64,000 bases of DNA, from positions 327,063 through 391,062 of the forward strand of contig JAXLQJ010000001.1 of NCBI GenBank assembly GCA_046331705.1. Direction: 5' to 3'. This DNA comes from JADJOY01 sp046331705 [NCBI: bacterium]. GTDB taxonomy: Bacteria; JADJOY01. Each line of letters starts with the position of its first letter. The stretch's first letter is position 1. The translations under genes were made by a program, and so were the position numbers. Shown here one piece after another: positions 53,897 through 64,000 of the stretch. The notes beneath the pieces were generated by a model. The model was not told the DNA's origin. It did not search any database and was given only the letters and a program-made list of their open reading frames with translations.

Positions 53897-54511
53897 TCAT
53901 GGCGCGACCGGCCACGGCCGACCGACGAGCCCTCCTCCACCGCCGCCGACGACGACCACCCGCCCCAAACCGTCGCGACCGATTCGCGGGCCGGACCCCG
54001 GGTCGATCGTCGAGGGCGGCGACCCAGGCTGACGAGGCGCCGCTTCGATGACGAAGAGGGCGAAGACACCATGCCGTTCGATTGCGGTCGATCTGCGCGA
54101 GGTTGTGCTCGAAGTCGGCGGCGGAGTGGATCAAGAGATTGATCTTGAACTCGGTCTCCGAGGCCGTCGCCCAATCCGGGTAGAGGCGGCCCGGGCTCAG
54201 GATGTGGATGGTGCCGGTGAGCAGCGTGCCGGCGCCGATGGCCATCGCGGCCACGAACGCCGCCATCGCCAGCCAGAACCACTCGTCGTAGGCGATGAGC
54301 GGCTTGATCGCCTTGAGGATCCCCAGCGCGCCGACGGTGAACGGGATCATGAGCGCGATCAGCGCCTGGAGCCGCCCTCGGCGGCCTGATAGCGCGTGAT
54401 GAGCCACGCGTACGAGTCGCGCACGAATCCGAACGCCGGCTCGACGCCGGGGTAATCCGCCTTCAGCTCCTCGGACGAACGATCGGCCCAGGACGTCGTG
54501 TCGTTGCTCAT
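53897..54511 (-). pseudogene. Two-TM membrane protein upstream of the nucleotidyltransferase pair, frameshifted
   Basis: ATG 54511 reads MSNDTTSWADRSSEELKADY, FGFVRDSYAWLITRYQAAEG. The frame changes after AEG, where restoring one G gives GRLQALIALMIPFTVGALGI. Two helices follow (ALIALMIPFTVGALGILKAI and WFWLAMAAFVAAMAIGAGTL), then a conserved-looking soluble tail: ILSPGRLYPDWATASETEFK, INLLIHSAADFEHNLAQIDR. A second break leads to GVFALFVIEAAPRQPG and a stop at 53897. The two-helix-plus-soluble-tail plan is like membrane effectors of nucleotide-signalling defence systems (SLATT/Pycsar-type), but I cannot confirm a family. It is on the same strand and just upstream of the two nucleotidyltransferase genes. 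Confidence 0.5.
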
Positions 54512-54753
54512 GCGCTCTCCTCCGTTCGGTCCCGCCGGGTTCGCCGGGTCTGCGCGTCAGGCCGGCAGCGCGGCACGCGTTCCCGCGTGGAGCCTCCGTA
54601 CGTGTGCGCGCGGCGCTCGCGGGTCACCGGCAGGGCCTCGGCCGTTCTAGCCAACCAAGCTCGCCGAAACTAGGTAGCTTCCGGTATCGTCGCCGCGCCA
54701 CGACCGCGGAGTCGCCAGAGCCACCAGAGTCGCCGGAGTTGCTGGAGTTGCCC

Positions 54754-57700
54754 ATGGCCGCGTACGCGACGATCACGTTCACACGGCTCGGTCTCGAGCT
54801 GCGCTCGCCGGCAGCGAATCTGCGCGAGGACCGGCCGCTTCGCGCGGAAGACGCCACGCGCTTCGAAGCCTGGAGCCAGCGGCAGCGGCAGCTCGCCCGG
54901 AAGGATCACGCGGACGCCGCTCGCGAGCTGCTGGCGCTCGGCGAGGAGATCTTCGCGTGGCTCGATGGCGCCGAGCGTTTCCTCACGCGCCTCGTCGAGA
55001 GCGCGCCCACCGCTCGAGATCGAGCTCGCCATCGGCAAGGTCGATACGGATGCCCCCGCGCGTGCGTTTCTCAACGCGCCGTGGGAGCTGCTCGCCGCCA
55101 ACGGCGAGCACTGGGCGCTGCGTGAGGACATCGTGCTCGTGCCCGTGCGGCGGATCGGCAAGGCTTCGCCCCCGCCCGCCCCTTCCCCCAACCGGCTCGC
55201 GCTGGTGTTCATGGCGGCGGCGCCCCGGGGCGCCGACAACCTGAGCTACGAGGCCGAGGAAGCGACGATCCTCGACGCCACGAAGGGCCTGGGACTCGAC
55301 CTCGTGGTGGAGGAGAGCGGCACCCTCGATCTGCTCTCGGCGATCGTGGCCCGCGAGAAGCCGGACGTGGTGCAGCTCTCGTGTCATGGCGCGCTCGAGC
55401 CCGAGCCGGCGTTGCTCCTCGAGGACGACCTCGGCGATCCCGCCGTCACCCCGGCCAAGGAGCTGGTCCGGAAGCTCGCGGGCCACCCTCCGCGGATGCT
55501 CTTTCTCTCGGCCTGCGAGACCGCGGAAGCGCATCCCGTCCTCGACTCCTTGGCCCCGGCGTTGGTGCGCGCTGGGGTCCCCTCCGTCCTGGGCTGGGCC
55601 GCACCCGTCCTCGACAACGAGGCGTCGATCTTCGCCGCCGCCCTTCAGAGGCATCTCGCGAGCGGCGAGGACCTGGCACGCTCGCTCGCGTACGCGCGCC
55701 TCGAGCTCGCGTCCTCGTCACGCCTCCCCGAGCGCGACGAGTCCCCCATTCGCTCCCACGACTGGCACCTGGCGCGCGTCTATCTCGGCACCGCGGGCGG
55801 CGGCGCCCTCGCCACCGCCGGCGGACCGCGGAAGCACATCGATCGCGGCCGGGCGCTCAAGACCTTCCTCGATGCCAAAGGCCAGCGCGTCCCGGTGGCG
55901 AGCGAGGCCGAGTTCGTGGGGCGGCGGCGCCCGATCCAGACCCACCTGCGCGAGCTGCGCGCAGGCCGAGGCAGGCCGCCCGCGCTGGCCGTGTTGATCC
56001 GCGGTGTGGGCAGGCAAGGAAAATCGAGCCTGGCGGCGCGGGTGGCCCAGCGCCTCGAACGGACCCACGACGTGGTCGTGTTGTTCGAGCGCTACGACGG
56101 TGCGGCGGTGATCTCGGCGTTGCGGGAGCGGATCGGCCGGCCGGCGATCGGGGAATGGGTGGATCGCCACCTGCCGCGGGTGGAGGAGGATCCCCGGCAC
56201 CTCCGGGAAGCGCTCGCGGAGTTGCTGGAAGGACCGTGCGCTCAGCTCCGCGAGGCGCGCGAGGACGACACCCTGCCGAGAAGCCCGTGTTGCTGGTGGT
56301 GGACGACTTCGAGCAAGCGCTGGAAGGGCACGCCGATGGGCTGCACACCGTGCGAGCGGAGCTGATCGAGCCCATCCGCGCCCTGATCCTCGCGTTCGGG
56401 AGCGCCGCCACGGACTCGCGGCTCGTCTTCACCAGCCGCTTCCAGTTCACGTTGCCGAGCGGCGGCCGTGATCTGGCGGATCGCCTGCTCGATCTGCCGC
56501 TCCCGGGAATGGACGAGCACGAGGCGCGGAAGCAGGCCGCCGCCAAGCTCGCGGTCGCGGTGGGCGGCGGCGACGTCGCGCCCGAAGGGCTCGTCGCCGT
56601 GGCCGATCCCGAGCGCCTCGGCGCCATCTTGCTGGCGGCGCAGGGAAACCCCGGGCTTCAGGATCTGCTCTTCTCGCTCGCGCTAGACAACCCAGCCGCC
56701 TGCGATCGGTGCCTCCACCAGATGGAGGCCTACCGAAGCGAAGGCACGCTCCCGAGCGAGGAGGCGGTTCGGGAGTTCTTCGAGAAGATCGCCATCGAGG
56801 CGATCCTCGCGCTGCTCTCACCGGCCCATCGTGAGCTGCTCCGAGCCGCCACGCTCTTCGAGCTGCCCGTTCCGCGGAGGTCATGGAGGATCCTGGGCGG
56901 CGAAAGCGAGATCGCGGCCACGAGGTTGGGTCTGAGCAGGCTCACGAGCCTCGGTTTGATCGAGACCTACGAGGACCTCCACGACCGCCGCGAGACGGCG
57001 CTCGCGATCAACGCCCTCATCCGGCCTCTTGCCGGCAGCCTCGATGCGGACGAGCGCCGGGCGAAGGCTTCGCTCGCCGCCCCGCGCCTCCTCGAATGCT
57101 GGGGTGGTGCAGCGGGCAGCCAGGAGCGCGGCTACCTCGGGACCTCGAGCTCACGCGGCTTGGGCTCGCGGCGCGAAGCGGCGCGGTGGTGGCGGCAACG
57201 GGTGCCGATGCGCTGCGGTTTCCTGGACACACGCTTCGAGTATCGGCAGGCGGCCCAGGTGGGCGGTCGCGATCCTGGAGCTGCTCGACGAGCAGGGTGT
57301 CGAGCCATCCGTCGATCTGCGCGCCGCGCCGAGCTGCATACGGGTCGGCGAGGTCGATCGCGCACGACGTTCCGCCGGCGCGCACTCACCAGCGAGCGAG
57401 AAGGGCAGCGCGCCCGATGACATCCCACCGACTCGCCACGCTCCTCGACCATGCCCGCCGCCCTGGTGCAGAGGAGCGCGGACGAGGCCTTGCCCCTCTT
57501 CGAGACCGTGCGCCAGTTGCTTCCCGAAGGGCGCAGGCAGGCGGTGACGCTCGGGGACATCGCGCGCATCCGGGCGGACAAGGGCGATGTGGACGGTGCG
57601 CTCGCGTTGCACGAGAAGCTCGCGATCGTCGAGGGCTCGGCGACAAGCGCTCGCGGGCGGTGACGCTCGGGGTTGTCGCGCATCCGGGCGGACAAGAGCG

Positions 57701-58864
57701 ATGTGGACGGTGCGCTCGCGTTGCACGAGGAGGAGGCTCGCGGTCTACGAGGGGCTCGGTGACAGCGCAGGCGTGCGGTGACGCTCGGGGACATCGCGCG
57801 CATCCGGGCGGATAAGGGCGATGTGGACAGTGCGCTCGCGTTGCACGAATCGCGATCGTCGAGGGAGCTCGGCGACAAGCGCTCGCGGGCGGTGACACTC
57901 GGGGACATCGCGCGCATCCGGGCGGACAAGGGCGATGTGGACGCTGCGCTCGCGTTGCACGGAGGAAGGCTCGTCCTACAGGGGCTCGGGGCCAAGCGCC
58001 GGCGTGCGGTGACGCTCGGAGACATCGCGCGCATCCGGGCGGATAAGGGCGATGTGGACGGTGCGCTCGCGTTGCACGAGGAGGAACTCGAGGTCTACGT
58101 CGAGGAACCGGGGAAAAGCTCGCGGGCGGTGACGCTCTGGGGACATCGCGCATCAAGATGAAGGGCGATGTGGACGGTGCGCTCGCGTTGCACGGAGGAG
58201 GCTCCGCTGATCTTCGAGGGGCTCGAGGACAAAGCGCAGGAGCAGGCGGTGACGCTCGGGGTCCTCGCGCGCATCCGGGCGCGTAAGGGCGATGTGGACG
58301 AGTGCGCTCGCGTTTGGCGAGGAGATGCCGATCTTCGAGGGGCTCGGGGACAAGCGCTCGCGTGCGGTGACGCTCAGGGACATCGCGCGCATCGAGGCTT
58401 CGAGGGCGATGTGGACGATTGCGCTCGCGTTGCGGGCTCGCGGTCTACGAGGGCTCGGTGACAAGCGCTCGCGGGCGGTGACGCTCGGGGACATCGCGCG
58501 CATCCGGGCGTCAAGGGCGATGTGGACGGTGCGCTCGCGTTGCACGAGGCTCGCGGTCTACGAGGGGCTCGGGGATCTCGACGGGATCGCCAACACGCTC
58601 TGGTCGATCGCTCGGATCGAGATCGAGCAAGAGAAGTTCCAGGAGGCCTACGAGCGGCTTCAGCGCTCGTACGAGATCAATCTCAAGCTCGGCCGGCTCG
58701 ACGGGATCTGCATGGTTGGCGTCGATCTCGGTCAACTGCTGGCGATGGGCGGTCACCGGGAGGAGGGGCTGGCGGTGCTCGCGCGATCGCGAGGTAGGTT
58801 CGTGCGGCTCGGGCAGGTGCAGCTCGCGCAACGGTTCGAAACCTGCTGGATGAAGTTGCGGTGA
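54754..58864 (+). pseudogene. CHAT protease - STAND NTPase - TPR protein, frameshifted
   Basis: ATG 54754 (MAAYATITFTRLGLEL) opens a ~1370-residue conceptual protein. After one break near 55010 the CHAT (caspase-like) domain reads APWELLAANGEHWALREDI, VVQLSCHGALEPEPALLLED and RMLFLSACETAEAHP, with the His and Cys of the catalytic dyad. An NTPase follows: Walker A IRGVGRQGKSSLAARVA, Walker B KPVLLVVDDFEQALEG (break at ~56275), FTSRFQFTLP and AHRELLRAATLFELPVPRRS (winged-helix region). From ~57110 the frame changes many times, but DTRFEYRQAAQV, AILELLDEQGVEPSVD and then a TPR array are readable. The last part, QEAYERLQRSYEINLKLGRL to MKLR at 58864, is intact. Longest clean segments are 54990-56275 and 56285-57110. 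Confidence 0.65.
57541..58560. repeat. Nine tandem ~118-bp repeats encoding TPR-like units
   Basis: The core GCGGTGACGCTCGGGGACAT recurs at about 57541, 57658, 57776, 57890, 58006, 58126, 58248, 58366 and 58478. Between them the sequence CGATGTGGACGGTGCGCTCG is repeated almost unchanged. An intact unit is 120 bp, coding a 40-residue TPR like AVTLGDIARIRADKGDVDGA-LALHEE. Units differ mostly by 1-3 base indels, which break the frame. Such DNA-level identity implies recent expansion or homogenisation, and such repeats are also hard to assemble correctly. Confidence 0.85.
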
Positions 58865-58953
58865 GCGGAGGCCTTCCGAGGGTCGGTAGAAGGCACCTGC
58901 CTCCCGGTACCGCGAGTGCGGGCGGGTATTCGGGCGCCACGATCCCGGGCGGG

Positions 58954-58971
58954 CGGAGGCTCCGTCCTCCG
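58954..58971. terminator. Hairpin between convergent genes
   Basis: CGGAGG-CTCCGT-CCTCCG forms a 6-bp stem with a 6-base loop in the ~215-base gap between the CHAT gene and the ABC1-diiron gene, which converge. No T-run follows, so its role as a terminator is uncertain. Confidence 0.35.
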
Positions 58972-59079
58972 AATCGCGGCGCGACGATCGGCTGGAGGAC
59001 AACACGCCGGTCGTTCTCGAGGGCGAACCCGGCGACCGAGGGACCGGTCGCCCTCCGCCGATGCCGGAACGGGCGCCGC

Positions 59080-61460
<2,381 letters not shown>

Positions 61461-61464
<4 letters not shown>

Positions 61465-62249
61465 GACGAGCGCTCCTTTCGATTCGCGGAGCGCGTTCGG
61501 CGCGTCGCGGTCGCTTGCGTGGACCTGGGGTTGCTGGGACGAGCGGGAACCGAGTGCAAGCGCGCGCTCGAATTCGCGCGCACGGCGGCGGCCGAGCCGT
61601 CGAGCCCGAGCAGGATCATCGCGGTGTCGATCACCGACTTCCGGACGCGCGCCGCGTGCGCCGGATCGCTCAGATCCTTGCCGAAGTACTGACGCTGGCT
61701 CGGCTGATCGAGGAAGGCCTGCGCGAACTGTCCGTAGAAGAGGCTCAGCATCACCTCGACGTCGATGTCGCGCGTGCGGCCTTCGTCCTTGAGCCGCGAG
61801 AAGTACTGGACCGCCATCCGGAACCACGGCGCGAAGGTCTGGAACACTCCCGGGAAATCCATCGACTCGGCCTGCATCGAGGCCCACATGCCGATGCGGA
61901 TGGGACGCGGGTCGACGAGCAGCGCATCGAACATCGTGCCGATGAGCTTCGGCACCGCGACCTCCACCGGCTGCGCCACGTCCAGGCACTCGCGGGTGAG
62001 GCGCATCACCTGGCGCGCCACGGCATCGCAGACCGCGAGCCAGAGACTCTCCTTCGAGCCCCAGTGGTAGTTGAGCGCGGCCACGTTCACGTTGGCGCGC
62101 TTGCAGATCTCGCGCGTGGACGTGCCGTCGAACCCGTACTCGGCGAAGACGTCGAGCGCCGCCTCGAGGATGCGGGCGCGGGCACCGGCTTGCTCGGCGG
62201 CCTCGGCTTCCGAGCGGGTGGGACGACGGACGAGCGCACGAACGGACAT
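61461..62249 (-). CDS. TetR-family regulator coupled to the ABC1-diiron gene
   Basis: A 262-residue regulator from ATG 62249. N-terminal HTH: ARILEAALDVFAEYGFDGTS, TREICKRANVNVAALNYHW and SKESLWLAVCDAV, the classic TetR layout. The helical ligand domain (IGTMFDALLVDPRPIRIGMW, PWFRMAVQYFSRLKDEGRTR) is of the CecR/YbiH-like C-terminal type. The last ~45 residues are basic and probably disordered. Its stop overlaps the start of the ABC1-diiron gene, so the two are made together, and a 7-4-7 inverted repeat 55 bases upstream is a likely autoregulatory site. The inducer is probably a lipophilic compound, in line with the enzyme it controls. Confidence 0.9.
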
Positions 62250-62303
62250 GTCGCGAGACCTCCCGAGTGGCGAGCCGGCGCTGCGGCGCCGCTGGGCAAT
62301 CGA

Positions 62304-62321
62304 TTGAATCATCCGATTCAA
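62304..62321. promoter_or_regulatory. Probable TetR operator
   Basis: TTGAATC-ATCC-GATTCAA is a perfect 7-bp inverted repeat with a 4-base spacer in an AT-richer patch 55-72 bases upstream of the TetR start. It resembles operators of TetR-type repressors that control their own operon. Confidence 0.6.
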
Positions 62322-62397
62322 ACGATCGCTTAAAGTACGGGCGCGTGCGCGCGGCGTCAAGCACGGCGCCGTCGCGGAGGGGCGTCGGGGAGAAGCG

Positions 62398-63672
62398 TCA
62401 GGGAGGAACGCGCGCGGACCAGGCGCTCGTGTCACCGCACTCGAAGCCGTCGCTCAAGAGCCCGCCGGCGATCACCACGTGATCGAAGAGGACGCCGTCG
62501 CCCGAGAACGCGCCCGGGGTGAAGCCCCGATTCTCGACCCGGATCGAGGCCAGGGTCTCCGGGCCGCTGGTGTCGAAGCGGAGGTAGCCCACGTGCCCGC
62601 TGGCAGTCGGCAGTCCCGACAGCGCCGAGAGCCCGCCCACCAGCACTCCGTTCACGAGGAGATCGGCCTCCTGGTCGAGCTGAGCGACGGAGAAGCCCGC
62701 CGCGGCCACGGGCGGCGCGAAGCCGAGCTCCACGTCTCCCCAGTTTCCGGAGTCGGCATACGTGTGCGACGCGTTGTCGCGGGTGTTGAGCAGGCCGTGC
62801 GTTCCGTCCCACGTGCCGTCCAGGAACGCCACGCCGAAAGTGTCGTCGACGGGATCGAACGTCGCCGGTAGCGTCGTCGCCGGTCCCGCGTCGCCTGCAG
62901 GTGACGTCCACGCCACCGTCAGACCCGAGATCAGGTCGACGTCCTCGAAGTCCTCGACGCGACGCGCGCCGGGAAGGCCGAGGGCACAATCGGCTGCCGC
63001 CCATTGGCCGGCCGCGACTCCCGCGACGGTCACGTCTGGCATCGCCGCGGGCGCGAGCATGACGAGATGATCGACGACGAACCCATCTCCGCCCGCGTTG
63101 TCGAGGAGGATCGACTCGATGGTCGAGCCGCCCGTTCCGACGACGCGCACGTAGCCGATGCGAGCCCCATTCACCGTCAGGTACGAGAGCGCTGCCAGAG
63201 CACCCAGGTTCTGACCGTTCACCCACAGCGTCGCGTCGTTGTCGAGCTGCTGCACGCTGAATCCCACCGCCGCGACGGGGGGATCGAATCGAAGACCCAC
63301 GTCCCCCCAGAACTGGGATTGCGTGTATTCGTGAGAGGCGTTGCCGACCGAGCTGATCAGGGCGCGTGTTCCGTCCCACGTGCCGCCCACGAAGGCGCTT
63401 CCGAACGAGTCCGCGGCCGGATCGAAGAGCGCCGGGAGCGTAGCCGTGGGCAAGACGTTGCCGGAGGACGAGAGCCATTCGACCTGCAGGCCGGGCGCCA
63501 GGGTGGCGTCCTCGAAGTCCTCGACGGTTCCGCCCGGGAGGCCGAGCGTTGCATCGGCTGCGCCCCAAGCCGCAGGCGGCACTCCCGACACGTAGAAGCC
63601 CGCCCAGACATCGACGACGCCTGCAGCCAGCATCATCACGACGAGAGCACAGACCTGCTTCGCGGCCCGCAT
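62398..63672 (-). CDS. Secreted protein with two tandem ~190-residue repeats
   Basis: A 424-residue exported protein. ATG 63672 is preferred because GGGAGGTG lies a few bases ahead. The signal is VCALVVMMLAAGVVDVWA. The mature protein contains two similar halves, each with a GLPGG/GLPGARRVEDFEDA motif (TVEDFEDATLAPGLQVEWLS and RVEDFEDVDLISGLTVAWTS), then TFDP..DSFG.AF and a shared GGTWDGT/DGTWDGT strand. GFSVQQLDND and GFSVAQLDQEADLLVNG follow. This internal duplication is of a beta-sandwich, similar to modules in PEP-CTERM and DUF642-like surface proteins. The C-terminus SDGFECGDTSAWS is a tail motif common in this group. Ligand unknown, possibly carbohydrate. Confidence 0.65.
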   Translation of the reverse strand: MRAAKQVCALVVMMLAAGVVDVWAGFYVSGVPPAAWGAADATLGLPGGTVEDFEDATLAPGLQVEWLSSSGNVLPTATLPALFDPAADSFGSAFVGGTWDGTRALISSVGNASHEYTQSQFWGDVGLRFDPPVAAVGFSVQQLDNDATLWVNGQNLGALAALSYLTVNGARIGYVRVVGTGGSTIESILLDNAGGDGFVVDHLVMLAPAAMPDVTVAGVAAGQWAAADCALGLPGARRVEDFEDVDLISGLTVAWTSPAGDAGPATTLPATFDPVDDTFGVAFLDGTWDGTHGLLNTRDNASHTYADSGNWGDVELGFAPPVAAAGFSVAQLDQEADLLVNGVLVGGLSALSGLPTASGHVGYLRFDTSGPETLASIRVENRGFTPGAFSGDGVLFDHVVIAGGLLSDGFECGDTSAWSARVPP

Positions 63673-63783
63673 ACACACCTCCCGGCTCAATTTTCCGGGC
63701 AGGCGCGCGCGAGCCGCAACTCGGCGCCATTCAACGCAAGCTCGCAGGAACGCCGGAGCGCCTGCGTGTGGATCGCCGCGCGC

Positions 63784-64000
63784 TCAGTCGTCAGCAGCGC
63801 CGCGACGGAACTGCTTCTTCTGCGAGTGGCGCGCCTTCTCGGAGAGGCGCCGCTCCTTGGCACCCCGCGAAGGCTTGGTGGGCTTACGCGGCTTGGGTGG
63901 CGGGCTGAGCGCTTCGAGCACCAGCTCGCGCAGCCGTTCGCGCGCATCGTCCAGATTGCGCGGCTGCGAGCGATAGCGCTGGCTCACGACCACGATCTCG
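63784..64000 (-). CDS. arfB: Peptidyl-tRNA hydrolase ArfB, C-terminal part (5' end off the right edge)
   Basis: About 72 C-terminal residues, open to the right window edge: EIVVVSQRYRSQPRNLDDAR, ERLRELVLEALSPPPK, then RKPTKPSRGAKERRLSEKAR and a basic tail ending QFRRGAADD. The RYRSQ..N..DA...L pattern and the KPTKPSRGAKERRL segment are the C-terminal half of ArfB/YaeJ. This class I release factor-like hydrolase rescues ribosomes stalled without a stop codon by inserting its basic tail into the mRNA channel. The GGQ-bearing catalytic half lies beyond the window. Confidence 0.85.
   Translation of the reverse strand, partial: EIVVVSQRYRSQPRNLDDARERLRELVLEALSPPPKPRKPTKPSRGAKERRLSEKARHSQKKQFRRGAADD

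Noticed and set aside
57541-58560. CRISPR-like spaced repeats
   Set aside because: The period is ~118 bp with no constant short repeat plus unique spacers, the units are coding (TPR), and no cas genes are present.
54754-58864. Programmed frameshifting or natural fission of the CHAT protein
   Set aside because: Breaks are numerous and irregular, and share the pattern of other frameshifted loci, so sequencing indels are more likely.

Overview
The window is about 70% GC with strongly G/C-biased third codon positions. Its family content points to a myxobacterium-like or related 'deltaproteobacterial' lineage, possibly an environmental or metagenome-assembled genome. The pointers are an MXAN_5187-C-like protein, a DUF1820 protein, DUF4056, PilZ-HEAT, a CSLREA/metal-binding-motif beta-helix protein with a C-terminal sorting tail, a DGFECGDTSAW-type protein end, and two ABC1/UbiB proteins. 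This taxonomic call is inference from families, not from a marker gene.

Layout. 1-5.6 kb: surface-glycan type glycosyltransferases (GT87-like fragment, GT2, two large GT-C-like membrane proteins). 5.7-17.2 kb: mixed conserved genes (zinc-ribbon protein, DUF4056 protein, exonuclease III, DUF1820, secreted endonuclease/exonuclease/phosphatase, HigA-like regulator, SGNH hydrolase, ABC1 kinase). 17.3-20.3 kb: accessory block with a Uma2-like nuclease and a KAP P-loop NTPase fused to a formylglycine-enzyme (FGE/SUMF1) fold, both riddled with frameshifts. 20.5-25.9 kb: SGNH plus GT-C pair and a large secreted protein. 26.3-31.3 kb: housekeeping core: tRNA-Arg(ACG), tadA, two tRNA-Ser genes, SRP RNA, dnaX, ybaB, then a ceramidase-like lipoprotein chained to them by 4-base overlaps. 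31.3-38.4 kb: outer-membrane protein, GMC oxidoreductase with a FadR-type GntR regulator and a clear operator palindrome, ABC solute-binding lipoprotein and enoyl-CoA hydratase. 38.5-49.6 kb: PilZ-HEAT, TPR, a segmentally duplicated SGNH/methyltransferase region, sulfatase-like protein, ferredoxin reductase-like protein, LhgO-like oxidase. 49.6-58.9 kb: accessory block on a degraded sequence background: beta-helix surface protein, a two-TM protein followed by two adjacent COG3541/RlaP-type nucleotidyltransferases, and a CHAT protease-STAND NTPase-TPR protein with nine near-identical ~118 bp repeats. 59.1-64 kb: TetR regulator translationally coupled to an ABC1/UbiB kinase fused to a ferritin-like diiron domain, a secreted two-repeat protein, and the 3' part of arfB.

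The strongest candidates for undescribed biology are the ABC1 kinase-diiron fusion with its TetR regulator (59.1-62.3 kb), and the three conflict-system-like loci (KAP-FGE+Uma2, CHAT-NTPase-TPR, paired nucleotidyltransferases with a membrane partner).

An important caveat is that many genes in 1.5-3.3, 15.0, 17.3-20.3, 42.4-43.0, 50.2-54.5 and 55-58.5 kb show conserved protein sequence hopping between frames. Several breaks sit in short homopolymers and restore a family motif when one base is added. This looks more like uncorrected sequencing indels than gene decay, so those entries are given as frameshifted loci with approximate limits.
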